From JALHNI01 sp965229305 (GTDB lineage: Bacteria > Acidobacteriota > Terriglobia > Bryobacterales > Bryobacteraceae), in assembly GCA_965229305.1 (NCBI GenBank), contig CBDDIZ010000042.1, positions 620,001-684,000 on the forward strand: a stretch of 64,000 nt of DNA. Reading direction: 5' to 3'. A program made the position numbers and the translations under genes. Positions 8,739 through 17,297 of the stretch are shown here, piece by piece. Numbering within the stretch: position 1 is the first letter of the stretch; every line of letters starts with the position of its first letter. The notes below the pieces were generated by a model. It searched no databases. It was not told where the DNA came from and was given only the letters and a program-made list of their open reading frames with translations.

Positions 8739-9460
8739 ACGACCGCTTCAGCGAGGAGCGGAATCAGCTTCTCGCGCAAGCGAACTACCTGGCCGATCAC
8801 GAGCACCGCCGGCGACTCCACGTCGACGGTGCCGAGATCGGCCAGTGTCGTTTCGACGAAGCGTTCCTGAGGCGTAGAGCCGTTTTCAATGAAGCAGGCC
8901 GGCTCGTGGGGGTTACGGCCAGCGCCGATGAGGATTTGGGCAATGCGGTCACGATGGCGCGTGCCCATCAGGATGATGAGCGTATCCACTTGGGCGTAGC
9001 GCGTGAGGTCGTCGTTGAAGCCGTCACGCACATGTCCGGTGAGGACGCAAAAGCCAGTGGCGACGCCGCGAAAGGTCGGGGGCACTCCGGCGAGCGAAGG
9101 CACGCTGAGCGCGGAGGAGATGCCGGGGACCAGTTCGACGTCGACGCCGCGTTCGTTCAAGTAGTGCCATTCTTCGGCGCCGCGGCCAAAGACCATCGGA
9201 TCGCCGCCCTTTAAGCGGACGACGTGGGGATGAATCTGGGCCTGACGCACGAGCTCTTCCAGAATGCGATTCTGAATGCACTCCTGCTGTCCGTCTTCTT
9301 TGCCGACAAAGTGAAGCTCAGCGGCGGGGTTGATCAGTTCGAGCACTTCGCGCGAAACCAAGCGGTCGTAGAGCACGACGTTGGCCAGCGCCAGCACGCG
9401 AGCCGCCCGGAGTGTGAGGAGATCTGCTCTTCCGGGTCCAGCGCCGACGAGATACACCAT
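8735..9460 (-). CDS. cobA: uroporphyrinogen-III C-methyltransferase
   Basis: 241 residues, the usual length of stand-alone SUMT. It begins MVYLVGAGPGRADLLTLRA, then has VVLYDRLV, VRLKGGDPMVFGRG (the GGDP SAM loop), ELVPGISS and GVATGFCVLTGH, all diagnostic. It uses two SAM to convert uroporphyrinogen III to precorrin-2, the branch point to siroheme and cobalamin. It follows the sulfite reductase gene by 3 bases, so its likely job here is siroheme supply. No precorrin-2 dehydrogenase/ferrochelatase is adjacent; that activity must be encoded elsewhere. Confidence 0.93.
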   Translation of the reverse strand: MVYLVGAGPGRADLLTLRAARVLALANVVLYDRLVSREVLELINPAAELHFVGKEDGQQECIQNRILEELVRQAQIHPHVVRLKGGDPMVFGRGAEEWHYLNERGVDVELVPGISSALSVPSLAGVPPTFRGVATGFCVLTGHVRDGFNDDLTRYAQVDTLIILMGTRHRDRIAQILIGAGRNPHEPACFIENGSTPQERFVETTLADLGTVDVESPAVLVIGQVVRLREKLIPLLAEAVV

Positions 9461-9463
9461 AGG

Positions 9464-11125
9464 TTAGTTCTGCTGATGAACGCGATACCAGTAGTCGCCG
9501 AGGGTCTCGTTCGGCTGACGGGCGCCGGCGAACTCGGTAAGGATGGGGCGCAGCGTATTGATCAGTTCGGCGTACTTCACGCCGTGCGTGTGCAGCTTGC
9601 CCATGCGATCACCCACGGGCGAGCCGCCGAGGTAAATCGAGTACATGTCGATGGACTGGCCCACGATGCCGATCTCGGCCGTATAGGGGCGGACGCAGCC
9701 GTTCGGGCAGCCGGTGATGCGGACGTGGACGGTTTCGTCGGTGAGGCCGAGGTTGGCCAGTTCCTGATCGAGTCCGGCCATGAGTTCCGGCGCGCGGCGC
9801 TCGGCTTCGGCCAGCGCCAAACCGCAGGTGGGCAGCGCCGGGCAGGCCATCGAGTGGCGCAGCACGGGCGGCATGGAGAGCGGCAGCGTGACGTTGTGGC
9901 GCTTCAGAATGGCTTCGAGTTCGGCGGTGCGATCGTTCGGCACGTCGGTGAACAGAATGTTCTGCTGCGCGGTAAAACGGATGCCGCAAGGCACTGAGGC
10001 GATCACTTCGCGGATGGCGGGACGGAGGGCCTTGGTGACGCGTCCGCTCAGAACGCGCAGACCGAAGAACTGGTGCGTGTCGTTCTGTTTGTGCCAGCCG
10101 AGATAGTCGGACTGGCGAATCCACTTGATGACCTTGGGAGCTTCGAGCGCGTGGCCGAGACGGCGCGCCATCTCTTCGCGGAACCATTCGACGCCCTTCG
10201 CGTCGAGCACATACTTCAGGCGGGCGAGCTTGCGATTTTCGCGATTGCCGAAGTCGCGGTGGATGCCCACCACGGCCTTGGCGGCGTCGAGCAGTTCGTC
10301 GGCAGGCACGTAGCAGATCTCATCGGCCATGCGGGGATGGCTGAGCTTCACGCCGTTCGATTGACCCATGCCGCCGCCGGCAAGCACGGTGAAGCCGGTG
10401 ACGGTGCCATTCTCGATGTTCGGCACCAGGCCGAGGTCGTGGGCGTAGATGTCGGTGGTGTTGTCGCCGGGGTAAGCAAAGGCGATCTTGAACTTGCGCG
10501 GCAGATAGGTGGCGCCGTATAGCGGCTCTACTTCGCCTTCGGGCTCTTCGACGCTGACGGCGCGCTCTCCGTCGAGCCAGACTTCGAGATAGGCGCCCGT
10601 CTTGGGCTTCAGCTCGCGGGCGATCATCTGCACGTAGGGCGTGATGTCGGGACGGTCCGGAGCTTCGATCGGAGCGGCGCAAGCCACCACGTTGCGCACC
10701 ACGTCGCCGCAAGCGGCCCAGGTGTTCATGCCGGAGTGGATCACGGTGGAGATCAGCTTCTGGACGTTGCGCTTACCGACGTAGTGATACTGAATGCCGC
10801 CGCGCGAGGTGATGCGCAGGGTGCCGTCGCCGCACTCGTCGGCGAGACGGTCCAACTCCAGGTATTGCGCGGTGGTCATCTGGCCGCCGGGCACCGAAAC
10901 GCGCACCATGCAGGTGATCGAGCGTTCCGGCTGACTCTTGCGCAGGTCACGGTCGTCCTGCTGGTAAATGCCGTGGAACTTCAGCAAACCAGTGGCGGGT
11001 TTGGAGAAGGCACTGGTGTCCTGGGCGAGTTCTTCTTTGAGCGTGCCGCGCAGGTATTGCGAACCGGACTTCAGGCCTTCGGTGGGTGAGAGCTTGATCA
11101 TGGATCCCTGGGTGAATTGTATCAT
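9464..11125 (-). CDS. siroheme sulfite (or nitrite) reductase, ferredoxin type
   Basis: About 550 residues with two ferredoxin-like half domains. The 4Fe-4S/siroheme ligands are CPALPTC (C-x5-C) and CPNGC (C-x3-C) in the C-terminal part; TSRGGIQYHYV and CGDVVRNVVACAAP are family motifs. It reduces sulfite to sulfide (or nitrite to ammonia) in the cytoplasm. Coupling to cobA supports an assimilatory role; sulfite versus nitrite cannot be settled from sequence alone. Two starts are possible: ATG 11125, or ATG 11101 with AGGGA just upstream. Confidence 0.9.
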   Translation of the reverse strand: MIQFTQGSMIKLSPTEGLKSGSQYLRGTLKEELAQDTSAFSKPATGLLKFHGIYQQDDRDLRKSQPERSITCMVRVSVPGGQMTTAQYLELDRLADECGDGTLRITSRGGIQYHYVGKRNVQKLISTVIHSGMNTWAACGDVVRNVVACAAPIEAPDRPDITPYVQMIARELKPKTGAYLEVWLDGERAVSVEEPEGEVEPLYGATYLPRKFKIAFAYPGDNTTDIYAHDLGLVPNIENGTVTGFTVLAGGGMGQSNGVKLSHPRMADEICYVPADELLDAAKAVVGIHRDFGNRENRKLARLKYVLDAKGVEWFREEMARRLGHALEAPKVIKWIRQSDYLGWHKQNDTHQFFGLRVLSGRVTKALRPAIREVIASVPCGIRFTAQQNILFTDVPNDRTAELEAILKRHNVTLPLSMPPVLRHSMACPALPTCGLALAEAERRAPELMAGLDQELANLGLTDETVHVRITGCPNGCVRPYTAEIGIVGQSIDMYSIYLGGSPVGDRMGKLHTHGVKYAELINTLRPILTEFAGARQPNETLGDYWYRVHQQN

Positions 11126-11131
11126 AGCGGC

Positions 11132-11161
11132 CGGGAATCCCTAATTCCCGATAGGGTATCG
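11132..11161. promoter_or_regulatory. overlapping inverted repeats in the divergent sulfite reductase / ECF promoter region
   Basis: CGGGAAT (11132-11138) and ATTCCCG (11144-11150) form a perfect 7-bp dyad with a 5-base spacer. A second dyad, CGATA-GGG-TATCG, occupies 11149-11161 and shares two bases with the first. The pair lies between the divergent starts, close to the reductase start. This is the look of a repressor or activator operator; the protein that binds is unknown. Confidence 0.5.
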
Positions 11162-11258
11162 GTGGTTCCAGGACGAAGGGTCTAGCCACCCGTCTAAAAT
11201 GTTTCTGAACACCTGGCGCGCTGTTCCTGTCATATCGGATGAACGTGGCGCAAAAAGC

Positions 11259-11798
11259 ATGGCCTTCACTCGACAAATCGCGTTCCCGGAGCTAGCGGCC
11301 TTGGCAACCGACGACGGGCAGGACCGTTTCGCCGATCTGGTGGCCCGCCAGTCGCGGTTTGTCTTCCGCGTGGCCTATGCCGTTTTGCGCAACGTCCACG
11401 ACGCCGAGGACGCTGTGCAGGATCTGTTCCTGAAGCTGCATCGCTCCGGCGCGTGGCGCGAGATGAATGACGAACACGCGTTTCTGGCGCGGGCGGCCTG
11501 GCGGATGGCGGTGGACAAGCTGCCGTCGCGGCGGCAGGGCACTATTCCGGAGTTGGCGGCGCCGTCGCATGAGCGCGACGTCATCGCGAGCGATCTGCAG
11601 GCGACGGTGCATCGGCTGGTGGATGCCCTGCCGGAAGAATTCCGGCAGCCGCTGGTGCTGTCGGCGATCGAGGAATTGACGTCGCGGCAGATTGCCGAGG
11701 TGATGGGCATTCCGGACGCGACAGTACGGTCGCGGATCATGCGGGCGCGGCAAATGCTGAAGGAGAAGCTGGCGGCGCGGTTGGGAGGGGCTCAATGA
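11259..11798 (+). CDS. ECF RNA polymerase sigma factor
   Basis: 179 residues. Region 2 contains FRVAYAVLRNVHDAEDAVQD and LFLKLHRSG; region 4 contains LPEEFRQPLVLSAIEELTSR and a helix-turn-helix IAEVMGIPDATVRSRIMRAR. The ATG at 11259 starts at the expected place; an ATG 60 bases upstream adds a tail not typical of the family. It overlaps the next gene by 4 bases (ATGA), the usual sigma/anti-sigma arrangement. Confidence 0.88.
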   Translation: MAFTRQIAFPELAALATDDGQDRFADLVARQSRFVFRVAYAVLRNVHDAEDAVQDLFLKLHRSGAWREMNDEHAFLARAAWRMAVDKLPSRRQGTIPELAAPSHERDVIASDLQATVHRLVDALPEEFRQPLVLSAIEELTSRQIAEVMGIPDATVRSRIMRARQMLKEKLAARLGGAQ

Positions 11799-12316
11799 AC
11801 GGGCAGGACCTTGACCGGTTGTTGAACGAGTCGCTCGCAACGTATGTGGCAGAGCCGGCGCCGGGGTTGGAGCAGCGGGTACGGCGGTCGGTGTGGCGAC
11901 GGGCTTATGGGCGGCCATTGCTGGGTGTGCTGGCGGTGGCGGCGACGCTGCTGGTGGTCTTTTGGCCACCGGGGGTTCGGGAGCAACGCGGGCCGGACGT
12001 GCCGTTCGTTGCCCGCGCACGACCCGTGGCGCCGTTAGAAGAACGGCAGCGCATTCCGCAGCCAGTTCTGCCTTCTGCCCCAGAGCCTTCAGCGCAAACC
12101 CCGGCGCGGCTCGTGATCAAGAACAGGCCGCCCGATCGTGTCCCAATGAGCCGGAAGGAACGAGAGTTGATGGAGTTTGCGAGCCACTATCCGCAGCTCG
12201 TGCAGCAACTGATTGAGAAACCGGCGGCGAAGGACGAGCCGCTGGCGGTGGTGCCCATGGAAGTGCAGCCGCTCGTGATTGCGCCGCTCGAGAGCGGGTC
12301 GGGTGGCGGCCAGTAA
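11795..12316 (+). CDS. single-pass membrane protein, probable anti-sigma factor
   Basis: 173 residues: a short cytoplasmic head (1-40), one membrane helix (LLGVLAVAATLLVVFW, about 41-57) and a proline-rich outer part. No zinc-finger HxxxCxxC anti-sigma motif is present, so the call rests on topology and on the 4-base overlap with the ECF sigma gene. The outer part ends with a helical stretch containing ELMEFASHYPQLVQQL. It would hold the sigma factor at the membrane until a signal releases it; this is inference. Confidence 0.6.
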   Translation: MNGQDLDRLLNESLATYVAEPAPGLEQRVRRSVWRRAYGRPLLGVLAVAATLLVVFWPPGVREQRGPDVPFVARARPVAPLEERQRIPQPVLPSAPEPSAQTPARLVIKNRPPDRVPMSRKERELMEFASHYPQLVQQLIEKPAAKDEPLAVVPMEVQPLVIAPLESGSGGGQ

Positions 12317-12344
12317 TCCCAAAACATTTATAAGGAGAATTGTC

Positions 12345-12845
12345 ATGAGAGCTTTATGGCTGTCGTTTTGCCTGATGCTGCCGCTGTTCGCACAGGAAGG
12401 ACCGAAATACTACCGCCTGGACTTCACCGTGAAGGAGTTCGATGACGCGAAGATGACGCTGAGCCGGGTTTATTCGGGCATGGCTACCACGGACGAACGC
12501 AGTCGTAATATGTCAGTCCGGATGGGCAACAAGGTGCCCTATTCGACCGGAGGCGGCAACTTTCAGTTTGTTGACATGGGCGTCAACATCGACGTCCAGC
12601 GCGTGATGGAATTGACCGGCAACTTGATGGTGATGGTGGTCGTGGAGATCACCTCGACGCCGAACAATCTGGATGCGCCGACGCCGACGCTTTCCGCACC
12701 GGTCATCCGCTCGAATCGTTGGAACGGATCATCGCTGATCCCGGTCGGCAAACAGACCCTGCTTTTCTCGTCCGACGATTTGCACTCGAAGCGCAAGATG
12801 CAGTTGGAAGTGCTGGCCACGCCGATCGTGCCGGCGGCGAAGTAG
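12345..12845 (+). CDS. exported protein of unknown function in the ECF operon
   Basis: 166 residues with a signal peptide (MRALWLSFCLMLPLFAQ) and a good Shine-Dalgarno AAGGAG at 12332. The mature part is beta-rich: YYRLDFTVKEF, GNKVPYST, FVDMGVNIDVQRV, then PVIRSNRWNGSSLIPVGK and LLFSSDDLHSKRKMQLEV. The GVNID strand next to a GNKVP strand recalls the beta-domain of secretin-like proteins, but the match is weak. Position suggests it is a target or sensor partner of the ECF/anti-sigma pair. Confidence 0.7.
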   Translation: MRALWLSFCLMLPLFAQEGPKYYRLDFTVKEFDDAKMTLSRVYSGMATTDERSRNMSVRMGNKVPYSTGGGNFQFVDMGVNIDVQRVMELTGNLMVMVVVEITSTPNNLDAPTPTLSAPVIRSNRWNGSSLIPVGKQTLLFSSDDLHSKRKMQLEVLATPIVPAAK

Positions 12846-12852
12846 CGAGGAG

Positions 12853-13527
12853 TTAGCGGGCGAACAGGCGCAGGCCTTGGCCGACCAGGGCCGCGCCGAG
12901 GGCGCCGGCGAAGGCGGGTCCGAAGACCGGGGCCGCGCGGTGCACGGCATGATAGCCCAGGAAGAGGAAGCCGCCGCCGGTGAGAGCGAGCAGACCTTGC
13001 ACGAGGCCGGGGGCGATGTACGGACTCGCGTAGCCTTCGGCCACCAGACCCAGCCACGTAACGAACTGGAACGCGCCGCTGGCGAGCATGGCTTTTTTCT
13101 CACTCTTGAGCGCCGAACGCAGCATAACGCCGAGCGCGAGGCCTTCGGGAATCTTGTGCAGGATGATGCCGGCGATGACGCCCGCTGTTAACTGCTTCTG
13201 GCCTTCGATCATCGAAGCCTGAATCAGCCAGCCATCGAGGAAGCAATGGGCCGCGGCGGCGATCAGCAGGACGGTGGAGACGGTGTGCGTGCAGGTGGAG
13301 CAGACGGGCTGGACGAAACGGTCGATCAGCCAGAGCAGGCCAAAACCGCCCGCCAGGCAGGCCAGCGCGGTCGACCAACTGGAGCTGGCGGCGACCTCGG
13401 GGAGAATCCAGAACGTGGCGATGCCGATCAGCAAACCGCCGTTGAGCGAGGTCAACCGGCGGGCGATCGATGGCAGACTGCCGAGCCAAACGCCTAGAAA
13501 AGTAAACAGTAATGCGGACAGCAGCAC
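12853..13527 (-). CDS. ZIP-family divalent metal transporter
   Basis: About 224 residues, roughly seven to eight membrane helices. The helix IV signature is HKIPEGLALG and a further metal-like site AHCFLDG is nearby; the family uses these His/Glu residues to move Zn2+ or Fe2+ into the cytoplasm. The HEIPH-type motif of helix V is not obvious (AEGY instead), so it is a divergent member. The GTG at 13527 is chosen because it opens the first hydrophobic helix and has GAGGA upstream. Confidence 0.78.
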   Translation of the reverse strand: MLLSALLFTFLGVWLGSLPSIARRLTSLNGGLLIGIATFWILPEVAASSSWSTALACLAGGFGLLWLIDRFVQPVCSTCTHTVSTVLLIAAAAHCFLDGWLIQASMIEGQKQLTAGVIAGIILHKIPEGLALGVMLRSALKSEKKAMLASGAFQFVTWLGLVAEGYASPYIAPGLVQGLLALTGGGFLFLGYHAVHRAAPVFGPAFAGALGAALVGQGLRLFAR

Positions 13528-13682
13528 GACGTGGGCAAATCCTCGAAGTACTACTATAGCGCATCTGAGAATGCAATATCTATAAGCGAACGGTGGTGCA
13601 AAATCGCCACCTGGGGCGGCTGAAATGAGCCAGCAACTTAGCCCCACTGCACTGCGTTTATTCAGGCAGGAGGGATCGAAAA

Positions 13683-14000
13683 ATGATCCGCAAAGCTTGG
13701 TTGATTCCCGCAATGTTGATGGGCCTGGCGCTGGTGCCGGAAGCCAGCGCGGGTGTCTCTTTCGGATTTCAAATTGGACGGACGCCGCCCATGCCGCGTG
13801 GCTACATGTATGGTCCTGTGGGCCGTGCCCCCGGACCCGGCTACTTCTGGCGTGACGGCTTCTGGGACGTTCGTGGCCGGCAGTACGTTTGGGTGCAAGG
13901 CGGTTGGTTCCGCGCGCCGCGTCCGGGTGCCTATTGGGTAGCCCCGCGCTGGCAGCCGTATCGGAACAGCTACGTCTGGCGTCCCGGCTACTGGCGCTAA
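13683..14000 (+). CDS. small exported YXWGXW-type repeat protein
   Basis: 105 residues with signal peptide (MIRKAWLIPAMLMGLALVPEASA) and a strong AGGAGGG Shine-Dalgarno. The mature part is a series of aromatic Gly/Trp units: PGPGYFWRDGFW, YVWVQGGWFRAP, PGAYWVAP and YVWRPGYW. Proteins with such YxWxxGxW units are common in Acidobacteria and Proteobacteria and have no established function. The stop shares CTAA with the convergent DUF1990 gene. Confidence 0.8.
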   Translation: MIRKAWLIPAMLMGLALVPEASAGVSFGFQIGRTPPMPRGYMYGPVGRAPGPGYFWRDGFWDVRGRQYVWVQGGWFRAPRPGAYWVAPRWQPYRNSYVWRPGYWR

Positions 14001-14536
14001 CGGCTCATCAAGGTTTGCATGACGTGCGCCGCTTCTCGCCCGAAACGGCTCTGCAGGTGGCGCACGTACGGCAACGCGAGCCAGCCGGCGAGTCGTGCGG
14101 GACGCGAATAGGAGCGAATCGTGAACCGCACCTCGCCGCTGGGTAGCGCTTGAAGCTCGAAGCGTTCCTCGCCGCACTCGTCATGTCCTTCAAGTGTGCG
14201 GATCGTGAAGCTATAGAGCTGCTCTTGGTCTTCCACGCCGATGATGCGGCTGGGATGTAAGGACCAGAAGCCCAAATGCGAAGCCCGCGCGGCGAGCACC
14301 CGGCCAGCTTGGGGTTCGTCATCGAGCGAGAGAAATTCGCACCAGCCCAGATTCGTCACCTGCCACCGCCGCAAGGCGGTGGTTGCTTTTGCGAAAGAGC
14401 CCGCCGGCAGCATGACGATCGTCTCGTTGCGAAAGTAGTTTTCGACGTGGCGGGCGTCGTAATTGAAGGGCGCATTCGCCGCGGCGGCGAGCACCCGCTC
14501 CAGGCAGGCCAGATCGGGGCGCCGCCAGAAGAACAT
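13997..14536 (-). CDS. DUF1990 family protein
   Basis: 179 residues, whole-length DUF1990 architecture: NYDARHVENYF near the start, a central GVEDQEQLYSFTIRTLEGH, GEERFEL, and GEVRFTIRSYSRPARL at the end. Soluble, no signal peptide. The family is uncharacterised, with a fold related to lipid-binding START-like domains. It is transcribed after the DUF1684 gene, 3 bases away, and could share its transcript. Confidence 0.82.
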   Translation of the reverse strand: MFFWRRPDLACLERVLAAAANAPFNYDARHVENYFRNETIVMLPAGSFAKATTALRRWQVTNLGWCEFLSLDDEPQAGRVLAARASHLGFWSLHPSRIIGVEDQEQLYSFTIRTLEGHDECGEERFELQALPSGEVRFTIRSYSRPARLAGWLALPYVRHLQSRFGREAAHVMQTLMSR

Positions 14537-14539
14537 GCT

Positions 14540-15412
14540 CTAATGATCGCCGTATTTTAACTCGCCGGCGGGCAGCGGGATCGGCAGTTGATTGTGCTTG
14601 AGCGGCAGCGGACAGGTGGCGTAAGGCGTAAAGACGCAAGGCGGGTTGTAGGCCTTGTTGAAGTCGATGACGACCTGGCCGTTCTTGGGCAGGTCGGTGT
14701 AGAGGTAGCGGCCGGCGCCGTAGGTCTGTTTGCCGGCAGTCTTGTCTTTGAAGATGAAGAAGAACTGGTCGCCTTCCACTACCGGCTCCAGACGATAGGT
14801 GACGCCGTTCAACTGGAACTCGGTGACGCCGATCACCTTGTGCTCTTCGAGCTCGTTGACGATGTTCGGAATTCGCACCACGCGCTCGGGCTGCGGAATG
14901 AACTTCGCGACGACCCGATAGGTGGGGTTGATGGGGAACCAGGTCTTGTGGGTGAACTTGCGGCGCAGATCGCTGTTTTTGTCGCGCAGGCGGATGCCGA
15001 TCTTTGAGCCGCGGTCGATCACGAAGAGACTCAGGTCGCCCAGGACGAGGATGTCTTCTTTGGCGTCTTTGTCGTCCACGAGCGCGGCGACTCGGGTGAC
15101 CGGCTTGCCGCGTAGGGTCATCGGGACGCCCGGATTTGCTTCGACGCCGATCTTCTTGCCGTTGCGAATGAAGGCTCCCGCCTTCGCCGGGGCGGACGCC
15201 GGCAGTACGATGTCGTTGCCCGCGGCAGACCCAAATGTGTTGCGGCCTTCCTTTAACCAGAAGAGACCGGAGACTGTTAACCAGCCCGTATCCGACTTCA
15301 GCTTTGCTTCGGACTCGGCACGGTACTTCTCAATGCTTGCCGTGTAGTCTTTTATACTGGAGTCGGCTCCGAACATGCCAATCGCAAAAGCCACAATCCA
15401 TATCGGCTTCAT
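14540..15412 (-). CDS. DUF1684 family exported protein
   Basis: 290 residues with a short signal peptide (MKPIWIVAFAIGMFG). Family marks are TGWLTVSGLFWLKEG near residue 45, FPINPTYRVVAKF in the middle, and the C-terminal signature FNKAYNPPCVFTPYATCPLP. Function is unknown. Its start overlaps the divergent SMP-30 gene by 38 bases, so the two genes' 5' ends are antisense to each other. Confidence 0.85.
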   Translation of the reverse strand: MKPIWIVAFAIGMFGADSSIKDYTASIEKYRAESEAKLKSDTGWLTVSGLFWLKEGRNTFGSAAGNDIVLPASAPAKAGAFIRNGKKIGVEANPGVPMTLRGKPVTRVAALVDDKDAKEDILVLGDLSLFVIDRGSKIGIRLRDKNSDLRRKFTHKTWFPINPTYRVVAKFIPQPERVVRIPNIVNELEEHKVIGVTEFQLNGVTYRLEPVVEGDQFFFIFKDKTAGKQTYGAGRYLYTDLPKNGQVVIDFNKAYNPPCVFTPYATCPLPLKHNQLPIPLPAGELKYGDH

Positions 15413-16277
15413 GGTGATTACCAGTATAGCGCTGGGTCAGGACGAGCCGCCGAAGACCCTCGAGACGATGGAGGCGCGGGTGGATCGCGTGTCGTCGAAG
15501 CATGTCTTCACCGAAGGGCCGGTATGGATTCCGGACGGACATCTCCTGTTTAGCGACGTCCCGAATAACGTCATCAACATGTTCGTGCCGGGCAAAGGCA
15601 CTTCGGCTTGGCGCGAAAAGGCGAACGGCACCATGGGGAACGCCTATGACGGCGAGGGTCACGTCTATTCGTGCGAGACGCGTGGGCGACGGGTGGTGCG
15701 GACGAATGTGAAGTCCGGCAAGCAGGAAGTGTTGGCGGAACGTTTTGAAGGCCAGCGCTTCAACGCGCCGAACGACATCTGCGTGCGCAAGGATCGTAAC
15801 GCGTACTTTACGGATCCGGCTTTTGGTTCGCAGGCGGATACCCGCGAACTCAACTTTTACGGCGTCTTTCGGCTGAGTCCGAAGAACGAAGTATCGCTGG
15901 TGGCGAAGCTCACGGGGCGGCCGAACGGCATCGCGCTCGCTCCCGGCGGACGCTTCCTCTACGTCACCAATTCGGATGCGCGTTCGGTGCTGGTTTACGA
16001 CGTGGACCGCGGCGGCGCCACCAGCAACGAGCGCGTTTTCGTCACGGGGATCAAGGGGGTGCCTGATGGCATTCGCACCGATGACAAGGGCAACGTCTAC
16101 GTGGCGGCGGAAGACGTCATGATCTATTCGCCCCAGGGCAAGCTGATTCGTACGCTCAAGGTGCCGGAAACGCCGCGTAATCTGGCCTTCGGCGATGCGG
16201 ACTTGATGTCGCTGTACATCACCGCTTACACGGGGCTGTATCGCGTGCGCATGCCGATCAAAGGCGCCACCTACTGA
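15375..16277 (+). CDS. SMP-30 / gluconolactonase / LRE family protein, exported
   Basis: 300 residues with a likely signal peptide (MPIAKATIHIGFMVITSIAL). The six-bladed propeller shows the family metal residues: Glu in FTEGPVW, Asn in FNAPNDICV, Asn in GRPNGIALAPGG and Asp in GVPDGIRTD. Family members hydrolyse sugar lactones using a divalent metal in the central pore. ATG 15375 has GGAG upstream; ATG 15411 is an alternative. Two bases separate it from the ThiF-like gene. Confidence 0.88.
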   Translation: MPIAKATIHIGFMVITSIALGQDEPPKTLETMEARVDRVSSKHVFTEGPVWIPDGHLLFSDVPNNVINMFVPGKGTSAWREKANGTMGNAYDGEGHVYSCETRGRRVVRTNVKSGKQEVLAERFEGQRFNAPNDICVRKDRNAYFTDPAFGSQADTRELNFYGVFRLSPKNEVSLVAKLTGRPNGIALAPGGRFLYVTNSDARSVLVYDVDRGGATSNERVFVTGIKGVPDGIRTDDKGNVYVAAEDVMIYSPQGKLIRTLKVPETPRNLAFGDADLMSLYITAYTGLYRVRMPIKGATY

Positions 16278-16279
16278 AC

Positions 16280-17296
16280 ATGACAGACGAGGATCGCGAA
16301 CGGTATTCGCGGCAGCTTCTTTTTGACGGTGTCGGTGTCACGGGGCAGGAGAAACTGCTGGCGGCGCAGGTCACCATCGTAGGCTGCGGCGCGCTCGGCA
16401 CGTATCAGGCGGCGGCGCTCGCCCGGGCCGGCGTGGGGCGGCTGCGGATCATCGATCGCGACTCGATCGAGTTCTCCAATCTGCAGCGCCAATGGCTCTT
16501 CACCGAGGACGACGCCCGGCAAGGTTTGCCCAAAGCTGTCGCCGCCGCTCAGGCGATCGCGCGCATCAACTCGGGCATCCGCGTGGACCCCCACGCCGTC
16601 GACCTGACGCCGGCTAACGCCAGCGACTTGCTGGGCGACTCGCAACTGCTGCTCGATGGCACCGACAATTTCGAGACGCGCTACCTCGTGAACGACTTTG
16701 CCATCGCCCATGGCATCCCCTGGATCTACGGCGCGGCCGTGGGCAGCTACGGCCTCACCATGCCCGTCCTGCCCGGGCGCACGGCGTGCCTGGCGTGCGT
16801 CTATCCCGAACCGCCTTCGGGCGCGCAGGAGACTTGCGAAACGGTGGGCGTGCTGGGCACGATCACCACGGCCGTGGGGGCACTACAGGTGTCAGCGGCG
16901 CTCAAGTTGCTGGTGGGGCAGGATCCGTTTCTGGGTTTGACGACGCTCGATGTCTGGAGCGGCCGGATCCGCCAGACGGCGCCCCCGGCGGCCGACCCCG
17001 CCTGCCGTTGCTGCGGCGAGCGCCGGTTCGAGCATCTGGAGGGCAAACGCCGCAAGCCGATCTCGCTTTGTGGCCGCAACGCGGTACAGATTCATGAGCG
17101 TGCACGTCCGTTGGACTTGGAGGCGTTGGCGAAAGCCCTGAGCCCGCTGGGTCAGGTGCGGGCCAACGAATTTGCTCTGCGCTTTTTTGCCGATCCTTAT
17201 GAGCTTACGATCTTCCCCGACGGGCGGGCGATCATCAAGGGTACGCAGGATGTGGCGTTGGCGCGGTCCCTCTATGCGCGGTACGTGGGGGCTTAG
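16280..17296 (+). CDS. ThiF/MoeB/HesA-family adenylyltransferase with C-terminal extension
   Basis: 338 residues. The ATP-binding motif VGCGALGTYQ is near residue 37, followed by IDRDSIEFSNLQRQ and GTDNFETRYLVND; CLACVYPEPP and CRCCGE supply the four zinc Cys, and CETVGVLG carries the expected catalytic Cys. The enzyme adenylates the C-terminal Gly of a ubiquitin-like sulfur carrier (MoaD or ThiS). A C-terminal ~70-residue ferredoxin-like domain (ELTIFPDGRAIIKGTQD) is found in many MoeB proteins. No carrier gene is next to it. Confidence 0.88.
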   Translation: MTDEDRERYSRQLLFDGVGVTGQEKLLAAQVTIVGCGALGTYQAAALARAGVGRLRIIDRDSIEFSNLQRQWLFTEDDARQGLPKAVAAAQAIARINSGIRVDPHAVDLTPANASDLLGDSQLLLDGTDNFETRYLVNDFAIAHGIPWIYGAAVGSYGLTMPVLPGRTACLACVYPEPPSGAQETCETVGVLGTITTAVGALQVSAALKLLVGQDPFLGLTTLDVWSGRIRQTAPPAADPACRCCGERRFEHLEGKRRKPISLCGRNAVQIHERARPLDLEALAKALSPLGQVRANEFALRFFADPYELTIFPDGRAIIKGTQDVALARSLYARYVGA

Positions 17297-17297
17297 G

